Of a stretch of DNA of 64,000 nt, positions 18,744-27,816 are shown piece by piece. The stretch spans positions 248,001-312,000 of the forward strand of contig NZ_JACVON010000002.1 in the NCBI RefSeq assembly GCF_018882385.1. The letters are read 5' to 3'. A program made the translations under genes and the position numbers. Each line of letters opens with the position of its first letter. The stretch's first letter is position 1. The notes below the pieces were generated by a model, which was not told the origin of the DNA, did not search any database, and saw only the letters and a list, made by a program, of their open reading frames with translations. Source of the DNA: Polynucleobacter sp. 30F-ANTBAC. Lineage in GTDB: Bacteria; Pseudomonadota; Gammaproteobacteria; Burkholderiales; Burkholderiaceae.

Positions 18744-18846
18744 ACGACCTTATCCGCAAAAACTTGCAAGTTAATAAAAATTTGCCGATTCCTACCGGCA
18801 AAATATAGAGTTCTAATCGATATTCTAGACGGGTATAAAAAATGCC

Positions 18847-18875
18847 TTGCACAGAATACTGTTTTTATATACAGT
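18847..18875 (+). promoter_or_regulatory. Candidate recA promoter
   Basis: TTGCAC (18847-18852) can serve as a -35 box; with a 17-base spacer the -10 would be TACAGT (18870-18875), inside the LexA box, or TATACA (18868-18873) with a 15-base spacer. LexA bound at the operator would then block polymerase directly. Only the operator is certain. Confidence 0.45.
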
Positions 18876-18876
18876 A
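18857..18876 (+). promoter_or_regulatory. LexA-binding SOS box upstream of recA
   Basis: TACTGT and ACAGTA (18857-18862, 18871-18876) form a CTGT-N8-ACAG operator with perfect six-base arms, the classical gammaproteobacterial/betaproteobacterial LexA site. It lies 58 bases before the recA ATG. Extra half-sites flank it: ACAG at 18851-18854 and CTGT at 18881-18884. Confidence 0.9.
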
Positions 18877-18934
18877 ATCACTGTAAATTAAAAATATACG
18901 ATAAAAATACACCTAATTTTAAATAAGGACGATT

Positions 18935-20017
18935 ATGGAAGACCATAAGAAGAAATCTGGATCTGCACCTGCTGACATCGATGGCATGAGCTCAGAAAAG
19001 CAAAAAGCCCTGAATGCAGCTCTTGCACAGATTGAAAAGCAGTTTGGTAAGGGCTCCATTATGCGTCTTGGCGACAGTGATATTGGCCAAGATATTCAAG
19101 TGGTATCAACGGGATCCCTTGGTTTAGATATCGCTTTAGGTGTGGGTGGTTTGGCTCGCGGTCGAGTTATTGAGATTTATGGTCCTGAGTCTTCAGGTAA
19201 GACAACTTTGACACTTCACGCCGTGGCAGAAATGCAAAAATTAGGCGGAACATGTGCCTTTATTGATGCCGAGCATGCCTTGGATGTGCAATATGCAGCC
19301 AAGTTAGGTGTTGATGTTAATAATTTATTGATTTCTCAGCCAGATACAGGTGAGCAGGCTTTGGAGATTGCTGACGCTCTCGTTCGCTCTGGTTCGATTG
19401 ATTTGATCGTCATTGACTCAGTCGCTGCCTTGGTGCCTCGTGCTGAGATTGAAGGTGACATGGGTGATTCATTGCCAGGTTTACAAGCTCGTTTGATGAG
19501 TCAGGCATTGCGTAAGTTAACAGGCACGATCAAGCGCACTAATTCAATGGTGATCTTCATTAACCAAATTCGTATGAAGATTGGTGTGATGTTTGGATCT
19601 CCAGAAACAACTACTGGCGGTAATGCATTGAAGTTCTATGCATCGATGCGTTTAGATATTCGTCGTATTGGCAGTATTAAAAAGGGTGACGATATTGTTG
19701 GTAACGAAACGCGCGTTAAGGTGGTTAAGAATAAAGTATCGCCGCCATTCAGAGAGGCTATTTTCGACATCATGTATGGCGAAGGTATTTCTCGCCAAGG
19801 TGAAATTATTGATCTAGGTGTTGAGTGTGACATTGTTGAAAAATCAGGCGCTTGGTACAGCTATAAAGGCGATCGAGTGGGTCAAGGTAAAGACAATGCA
19901 CGCGAGTTCTTGAAAGAGAATCCGGAAATTGCAAAAGAAATTGAAGCAAGGATTCGTGAGAAGTTGGGTGTTAAGGGCGGTGACGCCATTACTGCTAAAG
20001 AACCAGCTGATGCCTAA
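18935..20017 (+). CDS. recA: Recombinase RecA
   Basis: RecA forms filaments on single-stranded DNA, drives strand exchange and triggers LexA self-cleavage. The 360-residue protein has the Walker A motif GPESSGKT (83-90), the IDSVAALVP Walker B segment, loop L1/L2 residues around [20 protein letters not shown] and [22 protein letters not shown], and a C-terminal domain. The ATG has a GGACG site just upstream (AAGGACGATT). It is preceded by an SOS box and followed by recX, which overlaps it by eight bases, so the pair is presumably induced together by DNA damage. Confidence 0.98.
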   Translation: MEDHKKKSGSAPADIDGMSSEKQKALNAALAQIEKQFGKGSIMRLGDSDIGQDIQVVSTGSLGLDIALGVGGLARGRVIEIYGPESSGKTTLTLHAVAEMQKLGGTCAFIDAEHALDVQYAAKLGVDVNNLLISQPDTGEQALEIADALVRSGSIDLIVIDSVAALVPRAEIEGDMGDSLPGLQARLMSQALRKLTGTIKRTNSMVIFINQIRMKIGVMFGSPETTTGGNALKFYASMRLDIRRIGSIKKGDDIVGNETRVKVVKNKVSPPFREAIFDIMYGEGISRQGEIIDLGVECDIVEKSGAWYSYKGDRVGQGKDNAREFLKENPEIAKEIEARIREKLGVKGGDAITAKEPADA

Positions 20018-20474
20018 GCAGCCCGCTCCAAGCTTAATGGGGCGTGCTCTTAGATTCTTATCCAGAAGAGAGCATAGTCAACAAGAGCTTCGCAAGAAGC
20101 TCTTGCCTTATGCGGATTCTGAACAGGAATTAGATGATTTATTAGTCAAACTAGAAAAACAAAATTGGTTATCCGACCAACGCTTTGCCGAGGGTCTTGC
20201 AAGACGTAAATCAGAGCGATACGGCAGTCTTAAGATTGTTGAGGAATTAAAACAAAACGGCGTTGATCAAGAAACCGTTAGCCGTCTTAAGAATGACTTA
20301 AAAGAAAGTGATGCGCAACGCGCTCATGATTTATGGCAGAAGAAGTTCGACGGCGTGTCACCCGTGGATCAAAAAGATCGAGCCAAACAAATGCGTTATT
20401 TGGTTTCAAAGGGGTTCCCCTTGGACCAAGTTTCAAAAATTATTACAGGGCGCTACATGCCTTCCGATGATTAA
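20010..20474 (+). CDS. recX: RecA regulator RecX
   Basis: RecX binds RecA filaments and limits their growth. I start it at the ATG at 20010 inside the last recA codons (MPKQPAPSL), giving 154 residues, the usual size; the longer open frame from 19929 runs through recA and is not needed. Family features are [48 protein letters not shown] and [18 protein letters not shown], in the three-helix repeats of RecX. The eight-base overlap with recA suggests coupled expression from the SOS promoter. Confidence 0.93.
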   Translation: MPKQPAPSLMGRALRFLSRREHSQQELRKKLLPYADSEQELDDLLVKLEKQNWLSDQRFAEGLARRKSERYGSLKIVEELKQNGVDQETVSRLKNDLKESDAQRAHDLWQKKFDGVSPVDQKDRAKQMRYLVSKGFPLDQVSKIITGRYMPSDD

Positions 20475-20590
20475 ATTAACTCATCCCCTAAGCTGATTTG
20501 TGCCTGAAGAGTGGATCAGTGAAAATACTTGAAATGATTGTTTTATAAGGCTTTGGATATCGATAAATGATAAAAATATCGAAAAAAGAC

Positions 20591-20631
20591 CTAACACTTA
20601 GCGAAAAAGCGATAATAGAGGGCTAAGTTAG
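20591..20631 (+). repeat. Imperfect inverted repeat in the sucC leader
   Basis: CTAACACTTAGC (20591-20602) pairs with GCTAAGTTAG (20622-20631) except for one bulged C, around a 19-base loop that contains a possible -10-like GATAAT (20611-20616). It lies in the 231-base gap between recX and sucC. No T run follows, so it is not a standard terminator; an operator or RNA hairpin is possible. Nothing else clear was found in the gap apart from AT-rich promoter-like sequence and the sucC ribosome binding site. Confidence 0.5.
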
Positions 20632-20705
20632 TAAAAAGCCGTAAAAGACAGAGTTAAGTAAGTTAAAAATATTAATATTTTGCGACTATTAAAGAGGGAG
20701 TCTCA

Positions 20706-21866
20706 ATGAAGATCCATGAGTATCAAGGAAAAGAAATCCTACGTCAGTTCAATGTACCTGTACCAAACGGTATTCCAGCGCATAGCGTTGACGAGGCTGT
20801 TGAAGCAGCTAAAAAGTTAGGCGGTCCAGTATGGGTTGTCAAAGCACAGATTCATGCTGGTGGCCGTGGTAAAGGCGGCGGCGTTAAAGTAGCCAAGAGT
20901 CTTGATGAAGTCAAAACTTATGCATCTCAAATTATGGGTATGCAGTTAAAAACTCACCAAACCGGTCCTGAAGGTCAAAAAGTTCGCCGTTTATTAGTTG
21001 AAGATGGCGCTGACATCAAGAAAGAATATTACGTTGGTATTTTGACAGACCGTGCAACGCAATCAGTTGTTGTCATGGCGTCAAGCGAAGGCGGTATGGA
21101 TATTGAAGAGGTTGCAGCTTCAACACCAGAGAAAATCATCAAAGTATTCGCAAACCCATTGATCGGTTTAACGGATGCTGATGCAGCTAAATTAGCCCAA
21201 GGAATTGGAGTTCCAGAAGCATCACAAGCGCAAGCTAAAGAAGTCCTACAAAACTTGTACAAAGTTTATATGGATACAGATGCATCATTGGTTGAGATCA
21301 ATCCATTGATTCTTGAAGGTAACGGCGGCATTAAAGCCTTGGATGCTAAATTCAATTTTGACTCGAATGCATTGTTCCGTCATCCGGAAATCGTTGCTTA
21401 CCGCGATTTGGATGAAGAGGATCCAGCTGAAGTTGAAGCCTCTAAATTTGACTTGGCCTACATTTCACTAGACGGCAATATCGGTTGTTTGGTCAATGGC
21501 GCAGGTTTGGCAATGGCAACAATGGATACGATCAAGTTGTTTGGTGGTGAGCCAGCTAACTTCTTGGACGTTGGTGGTGGTGCTACAGCAGAAAAAGTAA
21601 CTGAAGCATTCAAAATCATGTTGAAGAATAAAGATGTTAAAGCTATTTTGGTTAACATTTTCGGCGGCATCATGAAGTGTGATGTGATCGCTGATGGTGT
21701 GATTACAGCCTGTAAAGCAGTGAACTTAAGTGTACCTTTGGTTGTGCGTATGAAAGGTACTAACGAAGATCTCGGTAAGAAAATGTTGGCTGAATCTGGC
21801 CTGCCGATTATTAGTGCAGACACGATGGCTGAAGCAGCGACTAAAGCTGTTGCAGCAGTTAAGTAA
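20706..21866 (+). CDS. sucC: Succinyl-CoA synthetase (ADP-forming) beta subunit
   Basis: SucC binds succinate and nucleotide in the TCA-cycle step that converts succinyl-CoA to succinate with ATP formation. The ATP-grasp domain begins [15 protein letters not shown] and has the [13 protein letters not shown] loop, a VEINPLI segment, and the C-terminal CoA-ligase part [13 protein letters not shown] and [23 protein letters not shown] ribosome binding site precedes the ATG. It is followed 25 bases later by sucD. Length (386 residues) is normal. Confidence 0.98.
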   Translation: MKIHEYQGKEILRQFNVPVPNGIPAHSVDEAVEAAKKLGGPVWVVKAQIHAGGRGKGGGVKVAKSLDEVKTYASQIMGMQLKTHQTGPEGQKVRRLLVEDGADIKKEYYVGILTDRATQSVVVMASSEGGMDIEEVAASTPEKIIKVFANPLIGLTDADAAKLAQGIGVPEASQAQAKEVLQNLYKVYMDTDASLVEINPLILEGNGGIKALDAKFNFDSNALFRHPEIVAYRDLDEEDPAEVEASKFDLAYISLDGNIGCLVNGAGLAMATMDTIKLFGGEPANFLDVGGGATAEKVTEAFKIMLKNKDVKAILVNIFGGIMKCDVIADGVITACKAVNLSVPLVVRMKGTNEDLGKKMLAESGLPIISADTMAEAATKAVAAVK

Positions 21867-21891
21867 GCCTCAGGCCACGAAAGGAATTTAA

Positions 21892-22785
21892 ATGTCTATT
21901 CTTATTAATAAAAACACACGAGTTATTACTCAAGGTATCACTGGCAAAACAGGTCAGTTCCACACTGAAAAGTGTCAAGAATACGCAAACGGCAAAGAAT
22001 GTTTTGTTGCTGGCGTAAACCCTAAAAAAGCAGGCGAGAGAATTTTTGATATTCCTATTTACGCATCAGTGAAAGAAGCTGCTGCTGAAACAGGTGCAAC
22101 AGTTTCAGTTATTTATGTGCCACCTGCTGGTGCAGCTGCTGCGATTTGGGAAGCCGTTGAAGCTGACTTAGATCTAGCAATTTGTATTACAGAAGGTATT
22201 CCTGTTCGCGATATGTTGGAAGTTCGTAACAGAATGGCTGCTAAAGAAGCTAAAGGCGGCAAAAAGACTTTGTTATTAGGTCCTAACTGCCCAGGCTTGA
22301 TTACACCTGATGAAATCAAGATCGGCATTATGCCGGGTCATATTCACCGTAAAGGACGTATTGGTGTGGTTAGCCGTTCAGGAACATTGACGTATGAAGC
22401 AGTTGCTCAATTGACAGAAATTGGTCTTGGCCAATCTTCAGCAGTGGGTATCGGTGGCGACCCAATTAACGGTCTCAAGCATATTGATGTGATGAGAGCT
22501 TTTAATGATGATCCAGATACAGATGCGGTAATCATGATCGGTGAAATTGGCGGTCCTGATGAGGCTGAAGCAGCTCGTTGGTGCAAGGCTAATATGAAAA
22601 AACCAGTTGTTGGCTTTATTGCTGGTGTGACAGCTCCTGCAGGCAAGCGTATGGGGCACGCAGGTGCTTTGATCTCTGGTGGCGCTGATACGGCAGATGC
22701 CAAATTAGCCGTGATGGAAGAGTGTGGCTTTACAGTGACACGTAACCCTTCAGAAATGGGTAAATTACTTAAAGCATTGTTGTAA
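21892..22785 (+). CDS. sucD: Succinyl-CoA synthetase (ADP-forming) alpha subunit
   Basis: SucD carries the CoA-binding Rossmann domain (ITGKTGQFHTEKCQEYANG start, VAGVNPKKAG) and the ligase domain with GLITPDEIKIGIMPG and the catalytic histidine region GKRMGHAGALISGG. Together with SucC it forms the heterotetrameric enzyme in the cytoplasm. The gene ends 23 bases before a strong hairpin terminator. Length (297 residues) is normal. Confidence 0.98.
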   Translation: MSILINKNTRVITQGITGKTGQFHTEKCQEYANGKECFVAGVNPKKAGERIFDIPIYASVKEAAAETGATVSVIYVPPAGAAAAIWEAVEADLDLAICITEGIPVRDMLEVRNRMAAKEAKGGKKTLLLGPNCPGLITPDEIKIGIMPGHIHRKGRIGVVSRSGTLTYEAVAQLTEIGLGQSSAVGIGGDPINGLKHIDVMRAFNDDPDTDAVIMIGEIGGPDEAEAARWCKANMKKPVVGFIAGVTAPAGKRMGHAGALISGGADTADAKLAVMEECGFTVTRNPSEMGKLLKALL

Positions 22786-22808
22786 TATTCGCTTTAGGGG
22801 CAAAAATA

Positions 22809-22832
22809 ACGGGAGCCTAGCTCCCGTTTTTG
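22809..22832 (+). terminator. Terminator of the sucCD operon
   Basis: ACGGGAGC / GCTCCCGT (22809-22816, 22820-22827) forms an eight-base-pair stem with a three-base loop followed by TTTT. It lies before the terC ribosome binding site. Confidence 0.92.
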
Positions 22833-22862
22833 TTTCATCAAAAACAAAATAATGAGGATGAC

Positions 22863-23564
22863 ATGGAATTTCTAGCAACGATTGATTGGGCTGTGATTGC
22901 TCAAATCATCATGATCGATATTTTATTGGGTGGTGATAATGCGGTGGTGATCGCATTGGCTTGCCGCAACTTGCATCCTAATCAACGACGAAGAGGCATT
23001 ATGTGGGGCACTGCGGGTGCGATCATCTTGCGCATCGCCTTGGTAGCATTTGCGGTGACTTTATTGCAAATCCCATTCTTGAAGTTCACAGGTGGTATTT
23101 TGTTGTTGTGGATTGGTTACAAGTTGATGGTGCAATCAGAAGATGATGATGGCCATGAGCTGGAAGCCTCCGATAAATTGTGGGCGGCTGTTAAAACTAT
23201 CATCGTGGCTGATATTGCGATGAGCGTAGATAACGTGATCGCCATTGCAGGAGCGGCTGGTCAAGTCGATGCTGCTCATCACCAATTTGGATACATTGTG
23301 TTTGGTTTATTAGTTTCAATTCCATTAATCGTGGGTGGTAGCCAGATCGTTCTCTATTTGATTGATCGTTTCCCATGGATTGTGACTTTGGGTGCTGGCT
23401 TGTTAGGATGGATTGCGGGCGGAATGATTTTCTCTGATCCAGGCTTAATTAAGTACCTTGGTGCTGGCATTGAGAACTATGGAACCGTAGCAGGTGTTGT
23501 GGCTGCTTTGGCAGTCATGGGCTATGGTGAAGTGATGAAAAGACAATTGAAAAAGAAGAAATAA
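22863..23564 (+). CDS. TerC-family integral membrane protein (YjbE-like)
   Basis: The 233-residue protein has about seven membrane segments and the two TerC acidic motifs, DILLGGDNAVVIAL near the N-terminus and DIAMSVDNVIAIAGAAG in the middle. TerC proteins of this size have been tied to metal (manganese) export or loading of exported metalloenzymes; the ion cannot be inferred here. The ATG at 22863 has a GAGGA site five bases upstream; a longer frame starts further upstream but overlaps the terminator. No yybP-ykoY-type leader is possible in the short gap. It stands between sucCD and pilA. Confidence 0.88.
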   Translation: MEFLATIDWAVIAQIIMIDILLGGDNAVVIALACRNLHPNQRRRGIMWGTAGAIILRIALVAFAVTLLQIPFLKFTGGILLLWIGYKLMVQSEDDDGHELEASDKLWAAVKTIIVADIAMSVDNVIAIAGAAGQVDAAHHQFGYIVFGLLVSIPLIVGGSQIVLYLIDRFPWIVTLGAGLLGWIAGGMIFSDPGLIKYLGAGIENYGTVAGVVAALAVMGYGEVMKRQLKKKK

Positions 23565-23566
23565 TT

Positions 23567-23599
23567 TTCTGTTGTTTTGATTCAAAACAAAAACCAGAA
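23567..23599 (+). repeat. Inverted repeat just after terC
   Basis: TTGTTTT / AAAACAA (23572-23578, 23584-23590) pairs around GATTC; outer bases TTCTG (23567-23571) and CAGAA (23595-23599) extend it past a small bulge. No T run follows on the plus strand, so it is a weak terminator candidate at most. Confidence 0.45.
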
Positions 23600-23619
23600 G
23601 TTTCTGACAAACTAATCAG

Positions 23620-23667
23620 CTCTCTTGGTAGGTATCATCTGACATGATGGTGCCTTACCAACGAGAG
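23620..23667 (+). promoter_or_regulatory. Long hairpin in the pilA 5' leader overlapping its ribosome binding site
   Basis: The arms 23620-23639 and 23646-23667 pair over about twenty positions, with two single-base bulges and two G-U pairs, around a six-base loop (23640-23645). The outermost five pairs are CTCTC with GAGAG, and GAGAGGA (23663-23669) is the pilA ribosome binding site, six bases before the ATG at 23675. In RNA the hairpin would hide part of that site. A DNA operator is the alternative reading. Confidence 0.6.
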
Positions 23668-23674
23668 GACTGAA

Positions 23675-24172
23675 ATGATCGAAAAAAAGAAGCGAATTTT
23701 GAAAAATAAAAACGGTTTTACCCTGATTGAAATCATGGTGGTGATTGCCATCATTGGCATCCTTGCTGCGCTAGCGGTGCCAAAGTATCAGGACTACATT
23801 GCTAAAACTCGCATTGCTGAAGGTTTGAGTTTGGCAGCGGCAGCAAAGCTAGCTATTACTGAGGTTTACTCTGGTAAGGGTGCTACAGATATGAGTGAAG
23901 CCACTCAAGAAACCTTCAAGAGTGCAACAACGCATAGCGTTAAAGAGGTGAAGATTGAAAAGACTGGCGCGATCACTGTTGTTTATCAATCCAGTGTTGC
24001 CCCTGAAGGCTCAAATATCCTAAATATCATACCTGTTAATAATGCTAGTTCTGATGTGATTGAAGCCGTAGACTTAAGTAGCGGCAAGTCACAGCCATGG
24101 GCTGGCATTTGGTCCTGTAAATCTCCTGCAACAACTTTGCCGCAAAAATTATTGCCAGCTGATTGTAAGTAA
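23675..24172 (+). CDS. pilA: Type IV pilin (major pilin-like, PilA)
   Basis: A 165-residue prepilin with a short basic leader ([14 protein letters not shown]) cleaved by PilD after G14. The mature N-terminus [22 protein letters not shown] has F15 and the conserved E at mature position 5 (E19). The C-terminus carries a cysteine pair (C148, C164) expected to form the disulfide-bound D-region. This fits a Tfp major pilin for twitching, adhesion or DNA uptake. The sequence in the middle is unlike any I can name. It has its own terminator and a leader hairpin. A minor pilin is possible, but the short leader and D-region favour PilA. Confidence 0.88.
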   Translation: MIEKKKRILKNKNGFTLIEIMVVIAIIGILAALAVPKYQDYIAKTRIAEGLSLAAAAKLAITEVYSGKGATDMSEATQETFKSATTHSVKEVKIEKTGAITVVYQSSVAPEGSNILNIIPVNNASSDVIEAVDLSSGKSQPWAGIWSCKSPATTLPQKLLPADCK

Positions 24173-24193
24173 GTTAGAGCAGTAGTCAAAAAC

Positions 24194-24224
24194 AAAAAGG
24201 GTATGCAGTGCATACCCTTTTTTA
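24194..24224 (+). terminator. Terminator of pilA
   Basis: GGGTATG / CATACCC (24199-24205, 24211-24217) with flanking A and T runs forms a strong, roughly bidirectional hairpin 21 bases after the pilin stop. Confidence 0.9.
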
Positions 24225-24349
24225 ATTTTTCTTCAATGCATATCTTAAGTTTCAGCAAATAAAGGCTATTATTTAGTTAAATTGATATTGTTAGAATGAA
24301 TTAAGTCGCTCTTTATTTTGGGAGTGAGTCACTTATAGATCGGTAAAAG

Positions 24350-25180
24350 ATGAAAATAGTTAATAACTTTCAGTTAGGTATTGCGAAGTTTTTAAGAACG
24401 CTATTGCTTGGTATTTTGGTATCAGCAAATGGTGCTGCTTTTGCTGATATAAGTGCAATTAGGGATGTTAATGAAAAAATTACTGTGTTGCTCTCATCTC
24501 AACATCTTGATTACAAAGAATATCAAGGTGGTGAAATTTCTAATAGCGAAAAAGGCGCATTGCCAGGCATAGAGATATCTGTCCCCTTAGTAAAAAATTA
24601 CATGTTTGATCATGAGTATCTGAAGTTAAATCTATCTGGATACAAAGGTCAGACTGACTATGTTGGGCAGTATATGGTTGGGGGCTCTGGCTATGGGTCC
24701 GTTCGTACTAAAGATAATGCCAGAATCACAAACTATGGCTTGAAATATCAGAAGGGTTTTGAGATTGGCTCCCAAACTCTAGTTTCTCCATATTTTGAGG
24801 TCAGCAGTCGAAATTGGCTTAGAGGACTTAATACCTATGATGAAACTTATCAGCACTCATATTACGGCCTTGGTTTGGTTGGGCAGGTAGCCTTGACTAA
24901 TTACTTGGTGGTCTCAATGGATGCTTTATATGGAAAAACATTTAACTCTAGGATTGAGGCAAGAGGTGCGGTGAACTTTTCAGCCCCATTGGGTAATTCT
25001 AGTTACTCAAAATTAGGCTTAGGAGCAAATTATTTATTTACAAAATATTTATTTGGTCAGATAGAAGTTTCTAAAATCAATTTTGATTATGGGCAATCGA
25101 TTCCAAATAATGGGTTTTATGAGCCGGACAGCACAACTAAGTCAACTTTTTATAAGTTGGGTATTGGGTTGAGATTTTGA
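24350..25180 (+). CDS. Predicted outer-membrane beta-barrel protein, unknown function
   Basis: A 276-residue protein with an N-terminal signal peptide (basic start, hydrophobic ~15-30, then AAFADIS). The rest is amphipathic beta-strand-like, rich in Y, G and S. It ends YKLGIGLRF, a textbook C-terminal beta-signal for BamA with terminal phenylalanine. I recognise no family. It starts 178 bases after pilA behind the pilA terminator, so it is probably transcribed separately. A surface role near the pilus is possible but only inferred from position. The A+T content looks somewhat higher than in neighbouring core genes. Confidence 0.72.
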   Translation: MKIVNNFQLGIAKFLRTLLLGILVSANGAAFADISAIRDVNEKITVLLSSQHLDYKEYQGGEISNSEKGALPGIEISVPLVKNYMFDHEYLKLNLSGYKGQTDYVGQYMVGGSGYGSVRTKDNARITNYGLKYQKGFEIGSQTLVSPYFEVSSRNWLRGLNTYDETYQHSYYGLGLVGQVALTNYLVVSMDALYGKTFNSRIEARGAVNFSAPLGNSSYSKLGLGANYLFTKYLFGQIEVSKINFDYGQSIPNNGFYEPDSTTKSTFYKLGIGLRF

Positions 25181-25195
25181 TAACTGGATAACAAG

Positions 25196-25672
25196 TTACT
25201 CTGCAACCCAAGTGCCAGACTTGCCACCACTCTTCTCAAGTAACTTCACTTCTTTGATCACCATGCCACGGTCTACGGCTTTGCACATGTCATAAATGGT
25301 GAGTAAGCCGACTTGGACGCCTGTGAGGGCCTCAATCTCAACACCAGTTTGCCCGACAGTTTCTGTGGTGACTGTGCATTGAATGCTGGAGGTTTTTTCA
25401 TCCGTTTGGAACTCTACAGCGACACGGGTGAGTGCAATAGGATGGCATAAAGGAATCAAATCAGGACTTCTTTTCGTGGCTTGAATCGCCGCTATTCTGG
25501 CGATACCAATCACATCCCCTTTTTTATGAGAGCCTGAAACAACCATGTCAAATGTGCTTTTTTGCATTTGAATGCTGCCAGTTGCAGTAGCAATACGATG
25601 TGTATGGGCTTTTTGCCCAACATCAACCATGTGGGCTTGGCCACTTTCATCAAAATGAGTTAACTTATTCAT
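25196..25672 (-). CDS. moaC: Cyclic pyranopterin monophosphate synthase MoaC
   Basis: MoaC rearranges the MoaA product to cyclic pyranopterin monophosphate in molybdenum cofactor synthesis. Conserved blocks are [69 protein letters not shown] and SGGKSGTW. The ATG at 25672 gives 158 residues, the family norm; the open frame extends further but would run into the divergent bepA start. It is divergent from bepA with only 26 bases between start codons, so their promoters must overlap the coding ends. Confidence 0.96.
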   Translation of the reverse strand: MNKLTHFDESGQAHMVDVGQKAHTHRIATATGSIQMQKSTFDMVVSGSHKKGDVIGIARIAAIQATKRSPDLIPLCHPIALTRVAVEFQTDEKTSSIQCTVTTETVGQTGVEIEALTGVQVGLLTIYDMCKAVDRGMVIKEVKLLEKSGGKSGTWVAE

Positions 25673-25698
25673 GGGTGATTTGTACCATAATTGAGGAT

Positions 25699-27348
25699 AT
25701 GAGTAAGAAAAATTATTCCATAACAAAAAAAGTCATAGCGGCTTCCCTGGCTCTTATCTTTCAGCCAGCCATGTTATGGGCTCAAACTGATAACAATCGG
25801 ATTGCACAAGACAACATTGATCGTGCCATGCGCTCTAGTCCTAATTCTGCCGGTATCCCTCAGGTCAATCGACCCATTCAGCAATCTTTAGTTCTGCCCG
25901 AGTTGGGTGATTCATCCAGTATTGCTTTATCTCCAGCAGATGAGCGTCAATTGGGTGAGCGGATCATGCGGGAGATTCGACGAGATCCTGACTTTTCAAA
26001 TGATCTCATTTTTTACGATTACCTCAATACGATTGGCCAGGCGCTGGTACGAGCTGCCAGGAAAGATGGAGTTCCCGGTTTAGATGGTAGCGGCACTTTT
26101 GCCATTAATTTTGAGTTATTTGGTGTTCGTGATAGAACGATTAACGCATTTGCTTTGCCGGGCGGTTTTATTGGGGTTCATACAGGATTAATTGTCGCTG
26201 CAGAATCAGAGTCTGAGTTGGCGTCGGTGCTGGGCCATGAGATTGGACACGTTACCCAAAAGCATATCGCGCGTATGTATGGGCAACAAGGCACTAATTC
26301 GATGATTGCCTTGGCATCAATTTTCTTGGCTGTTATTGCTGCTAGTAGGAATCCTAATGCAGCTCAAGGTATCGCTATGGGTGGTCAAGCTTTGGCGATT
26401 CAAAATCAATTATCCTACTCAAGAGATGCCGAGAGAGAAGCGGATCGTGTGGGGCTTCAAATTTTGCAATCGGGGGGCTTTGATGTACAGGGTATGCCTG
26501 ATTTCTTCCAGAGAATGCAAAGAGCTAATAGCATTATGGAAAGTGGTGTTCCGGGCTATGTAAGAAGTCATCCATTAACTACCGATCGTATTGCTGACAT
26601 GCAAGATCGTGTAAGAGATCTACCTAGTAAAAAAGTATTTTCATCGATAGAGTTTTATTTACTTAAAGCAAGAGCTCGTTTAACTCAGACAAGTAGCTCT
26701 AGCAATTACCCAGAGCTCAAACAATATTTTGAGAGTCTTGCAAGAAAGCCTGATTTGTCTAAGCAGCTTGAAGGGCAATATGGCTTAACTTTACTGAGTT
26801 TGAAGCAAGGTCGTCTTAATGACGCGGAGGGGCAACTTCAGAAAACCAGAATTATTCTGCAAAATTTAGTGTCTCAAGGCTCGCCTATCCAAAAATACAG
26901 TTTGGCAATTGAGAGTACGGGCATCGATCTTTTAATGGCCAGGGGGCAGCATGAGGCCGCGCTAAAGCAGTTATCTCAAGTGAAATCTATTTACCCAAGA
27001 TCAAGAGCACTCAATGTGACTACGGTTAATGCTCAATTAAAGAGTGGACAATATGATCAAGCCATTGCATGGCTGAAAACTCAATCAAGATCTCGACCTG
27101 ATGAAACATTATGGTGGTCTTTACTCGCACAAGCCTATGCTCAATCTGGTAAAAAAGCACTTCAGCATGCTGCGCTTGCTGAAAAGTATGTCACTGAAGG
27201 AGCTTGGGTTGGCGCTATAGAGCAAATGAAGCTTGCTAAGCTAGCTGGCGATGCTGACTTTTATCAAATATCAGAAATTGATGCGCGTGCGCGTCAGATT
27301 CAGGATTCTTACCGCCAAGAGTTAAAAAACAATCGACAAAATCAGTAG
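25699..27348 (+). CDS. bepA: BepA-like M48 periplasmic metalloprotease with TPR domain
   Basis: The 549-residue product has a signal peptide (hydrophobic ~10-28, AQ at the cleavage site), an M48 zinc peptidase domain with HEIGH (180-184) and EREAD (245-249), and a C-terminal TPR-like region (~320-540). BepA (YfgC) degrades or matures outer-membrane proteins such as LptD together with the BAM complex, which ties it to lptD and surA earlier in the window. The ATG at 25699 follows GAGGA closely. A symbol match to E. coli BepA is inferred from architecture. Confidence 0.88.
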   Translation: MSKKNYSITKKVIAASLALIFQPAMLWAQTDNNRIAQDNIDRAMRSSPNSAGIPQVNRPIQQSLVLPELGDSSSIALSPADERQLGERIMREIRRDPDFSNDLIFYDYLNTIGQALVRAARKDGVPGLDGSGTFAINFELFGVRDRTINAFALPGGFIGVHTGLIVAAESESELASVLGHEIGHVTQKHIARMYGQQGTNSMIALASIFLAVIAASRNPNAAQGIAMGGQALAIQNQLSYSRDAEREADRVGLQILQSGGFDVQGMPDFFQRMQRANSIMESGVPGYVRSHPLTTDRIADMQDRVRDLPSKKVFSSIEFYLLKARARLTQTSSSSNYPELKQYFESLARKPDLSKQLEGQYGLTLLSLKQGRLNDAEGQLQKTRIILQNLVSQGSPIQKYSLAIESTGIDLLMARGQHEAALKQLSQVKSIYPRSRALNVTTVNAQLKSGQYDQAIAWLKTQSRSRPDETLWWSLLAQAYAQSGKKALQHAALAEKYVTEGAWVGAIEQMKLAKLAGDADFYQISEIDARARQIQDSYRQELKNNRQNQ

Positions 27349-27349
27349 C

Positions 27350-27379
27350 TTAAAAATTGAAGCTTATTTCAATTTTTAA
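27350..27379. terminator. Bidirectional terminator between bepA and the NTF2-like gene
   Basis: TTAAAAATTGAA (27350-27361) and TTCAATTTTTAA (27368-27379) form a twelve-base-pair, AT-rich stem with a six-base loop that serves both convergent genes; it overlaps the NTF2-like stop codon. Confidence 0.7.
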
Positions 27380-27810
27380 TGAAAGCCGTGAATAGTGCTT
27401 GGAAGTTGTATGTGCTCTTCTTGAGCTGGGCTTGAATGAATATGGGCGATTCTCCATCCCATAGGTCCTTGCACCAAAATATAGGTGAAGTTGAGAAAGA
27501 ACTCAGGCTCTACTTGATCTGATTGAAGGCGCACAGCTTCTGTTGAGTCAAAGAAGGCAATTCCGATCGCCGTGTGACCAATCATTTGAATCGGGTCGAG
27601 CCACAGGAAGTGATCTTCCAATATTTTCTTTAAACCCTCTCTGAGCTCTGCATGACCCGTTAAGCGTTTGCCGCCTGGAAGGATGCATGTAATCGAATCC
27701 TCATCCATCCATAGGTCGATTGAGCCATCAAGATCATTGCGATGCAATGATTCACGCCATGCATCAATAACTTCATCAGGTAATTGGAACAGGCGGGCTT
27801 GACTAGGCAT
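27376..27810 (-). CDS. NTF2-like (SnoaL/DUF4440-type) protein
   Basis: A 144-residue cytoplasmic protein with a nuclear-transport-factor-2-like fold pattern: an N-terminal helix (VIDAWRESLHRNDLDGSIDLW), a beta hairpin DSITCILPGGKRLTGHAELREGLKKIL and strands near FFLNFTYILVQGPMGWRIAHIH. Such proteins are often small hydrolases, isomerases or binding proteins, and no function can be set here. It follows waaF by six bases, so it closes the ilvE-zinc finger-waaF operon, a position I recall for similar proteins in betaproteobacteria. Confidence 0.8.
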   Translation of the reverse strand: MPSQARLFQLPDEVIDAWRESLHRNDLDGSIDLWMDEDSITCILPGGKRLTGHAELREGLKKILEDHFLWLDPIQMIGHTAIGIAFFDSTEAVRLQSDQVEPEFFLNFTYILVQGPMGWRIAHIHSSPAQEEHIQLPSTIHGFH

Positions 27811-27816
27811 GATTTT

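Noticed and set aside
19929..20009. Upstream extension of recX inside recA
   Set aside because: The extra 27 residues are out-of-frame recA sequence; the ATG at 20010 gives the family length.
22407..22703. Antisense open frames in sucD and sucC (also 21458-21823)
   Set aside because: Long antisense frames are expected opposite these strongly coding genes; their translations are low-complexity Ala/Pro/Ser-rich with no motif.
22786..22862. Possible metal riboswitch before terC
   Set aside because: The 77-base gap holds the sucCD terminator and a ribosome binding site, too little room for a yybP-ykoY element.
25600..25698. Longer N-terminus for the BepA-like protease
   Set aside because: It would overlap moaC in antisense and put non-signal sequence before a clear signal peptide.
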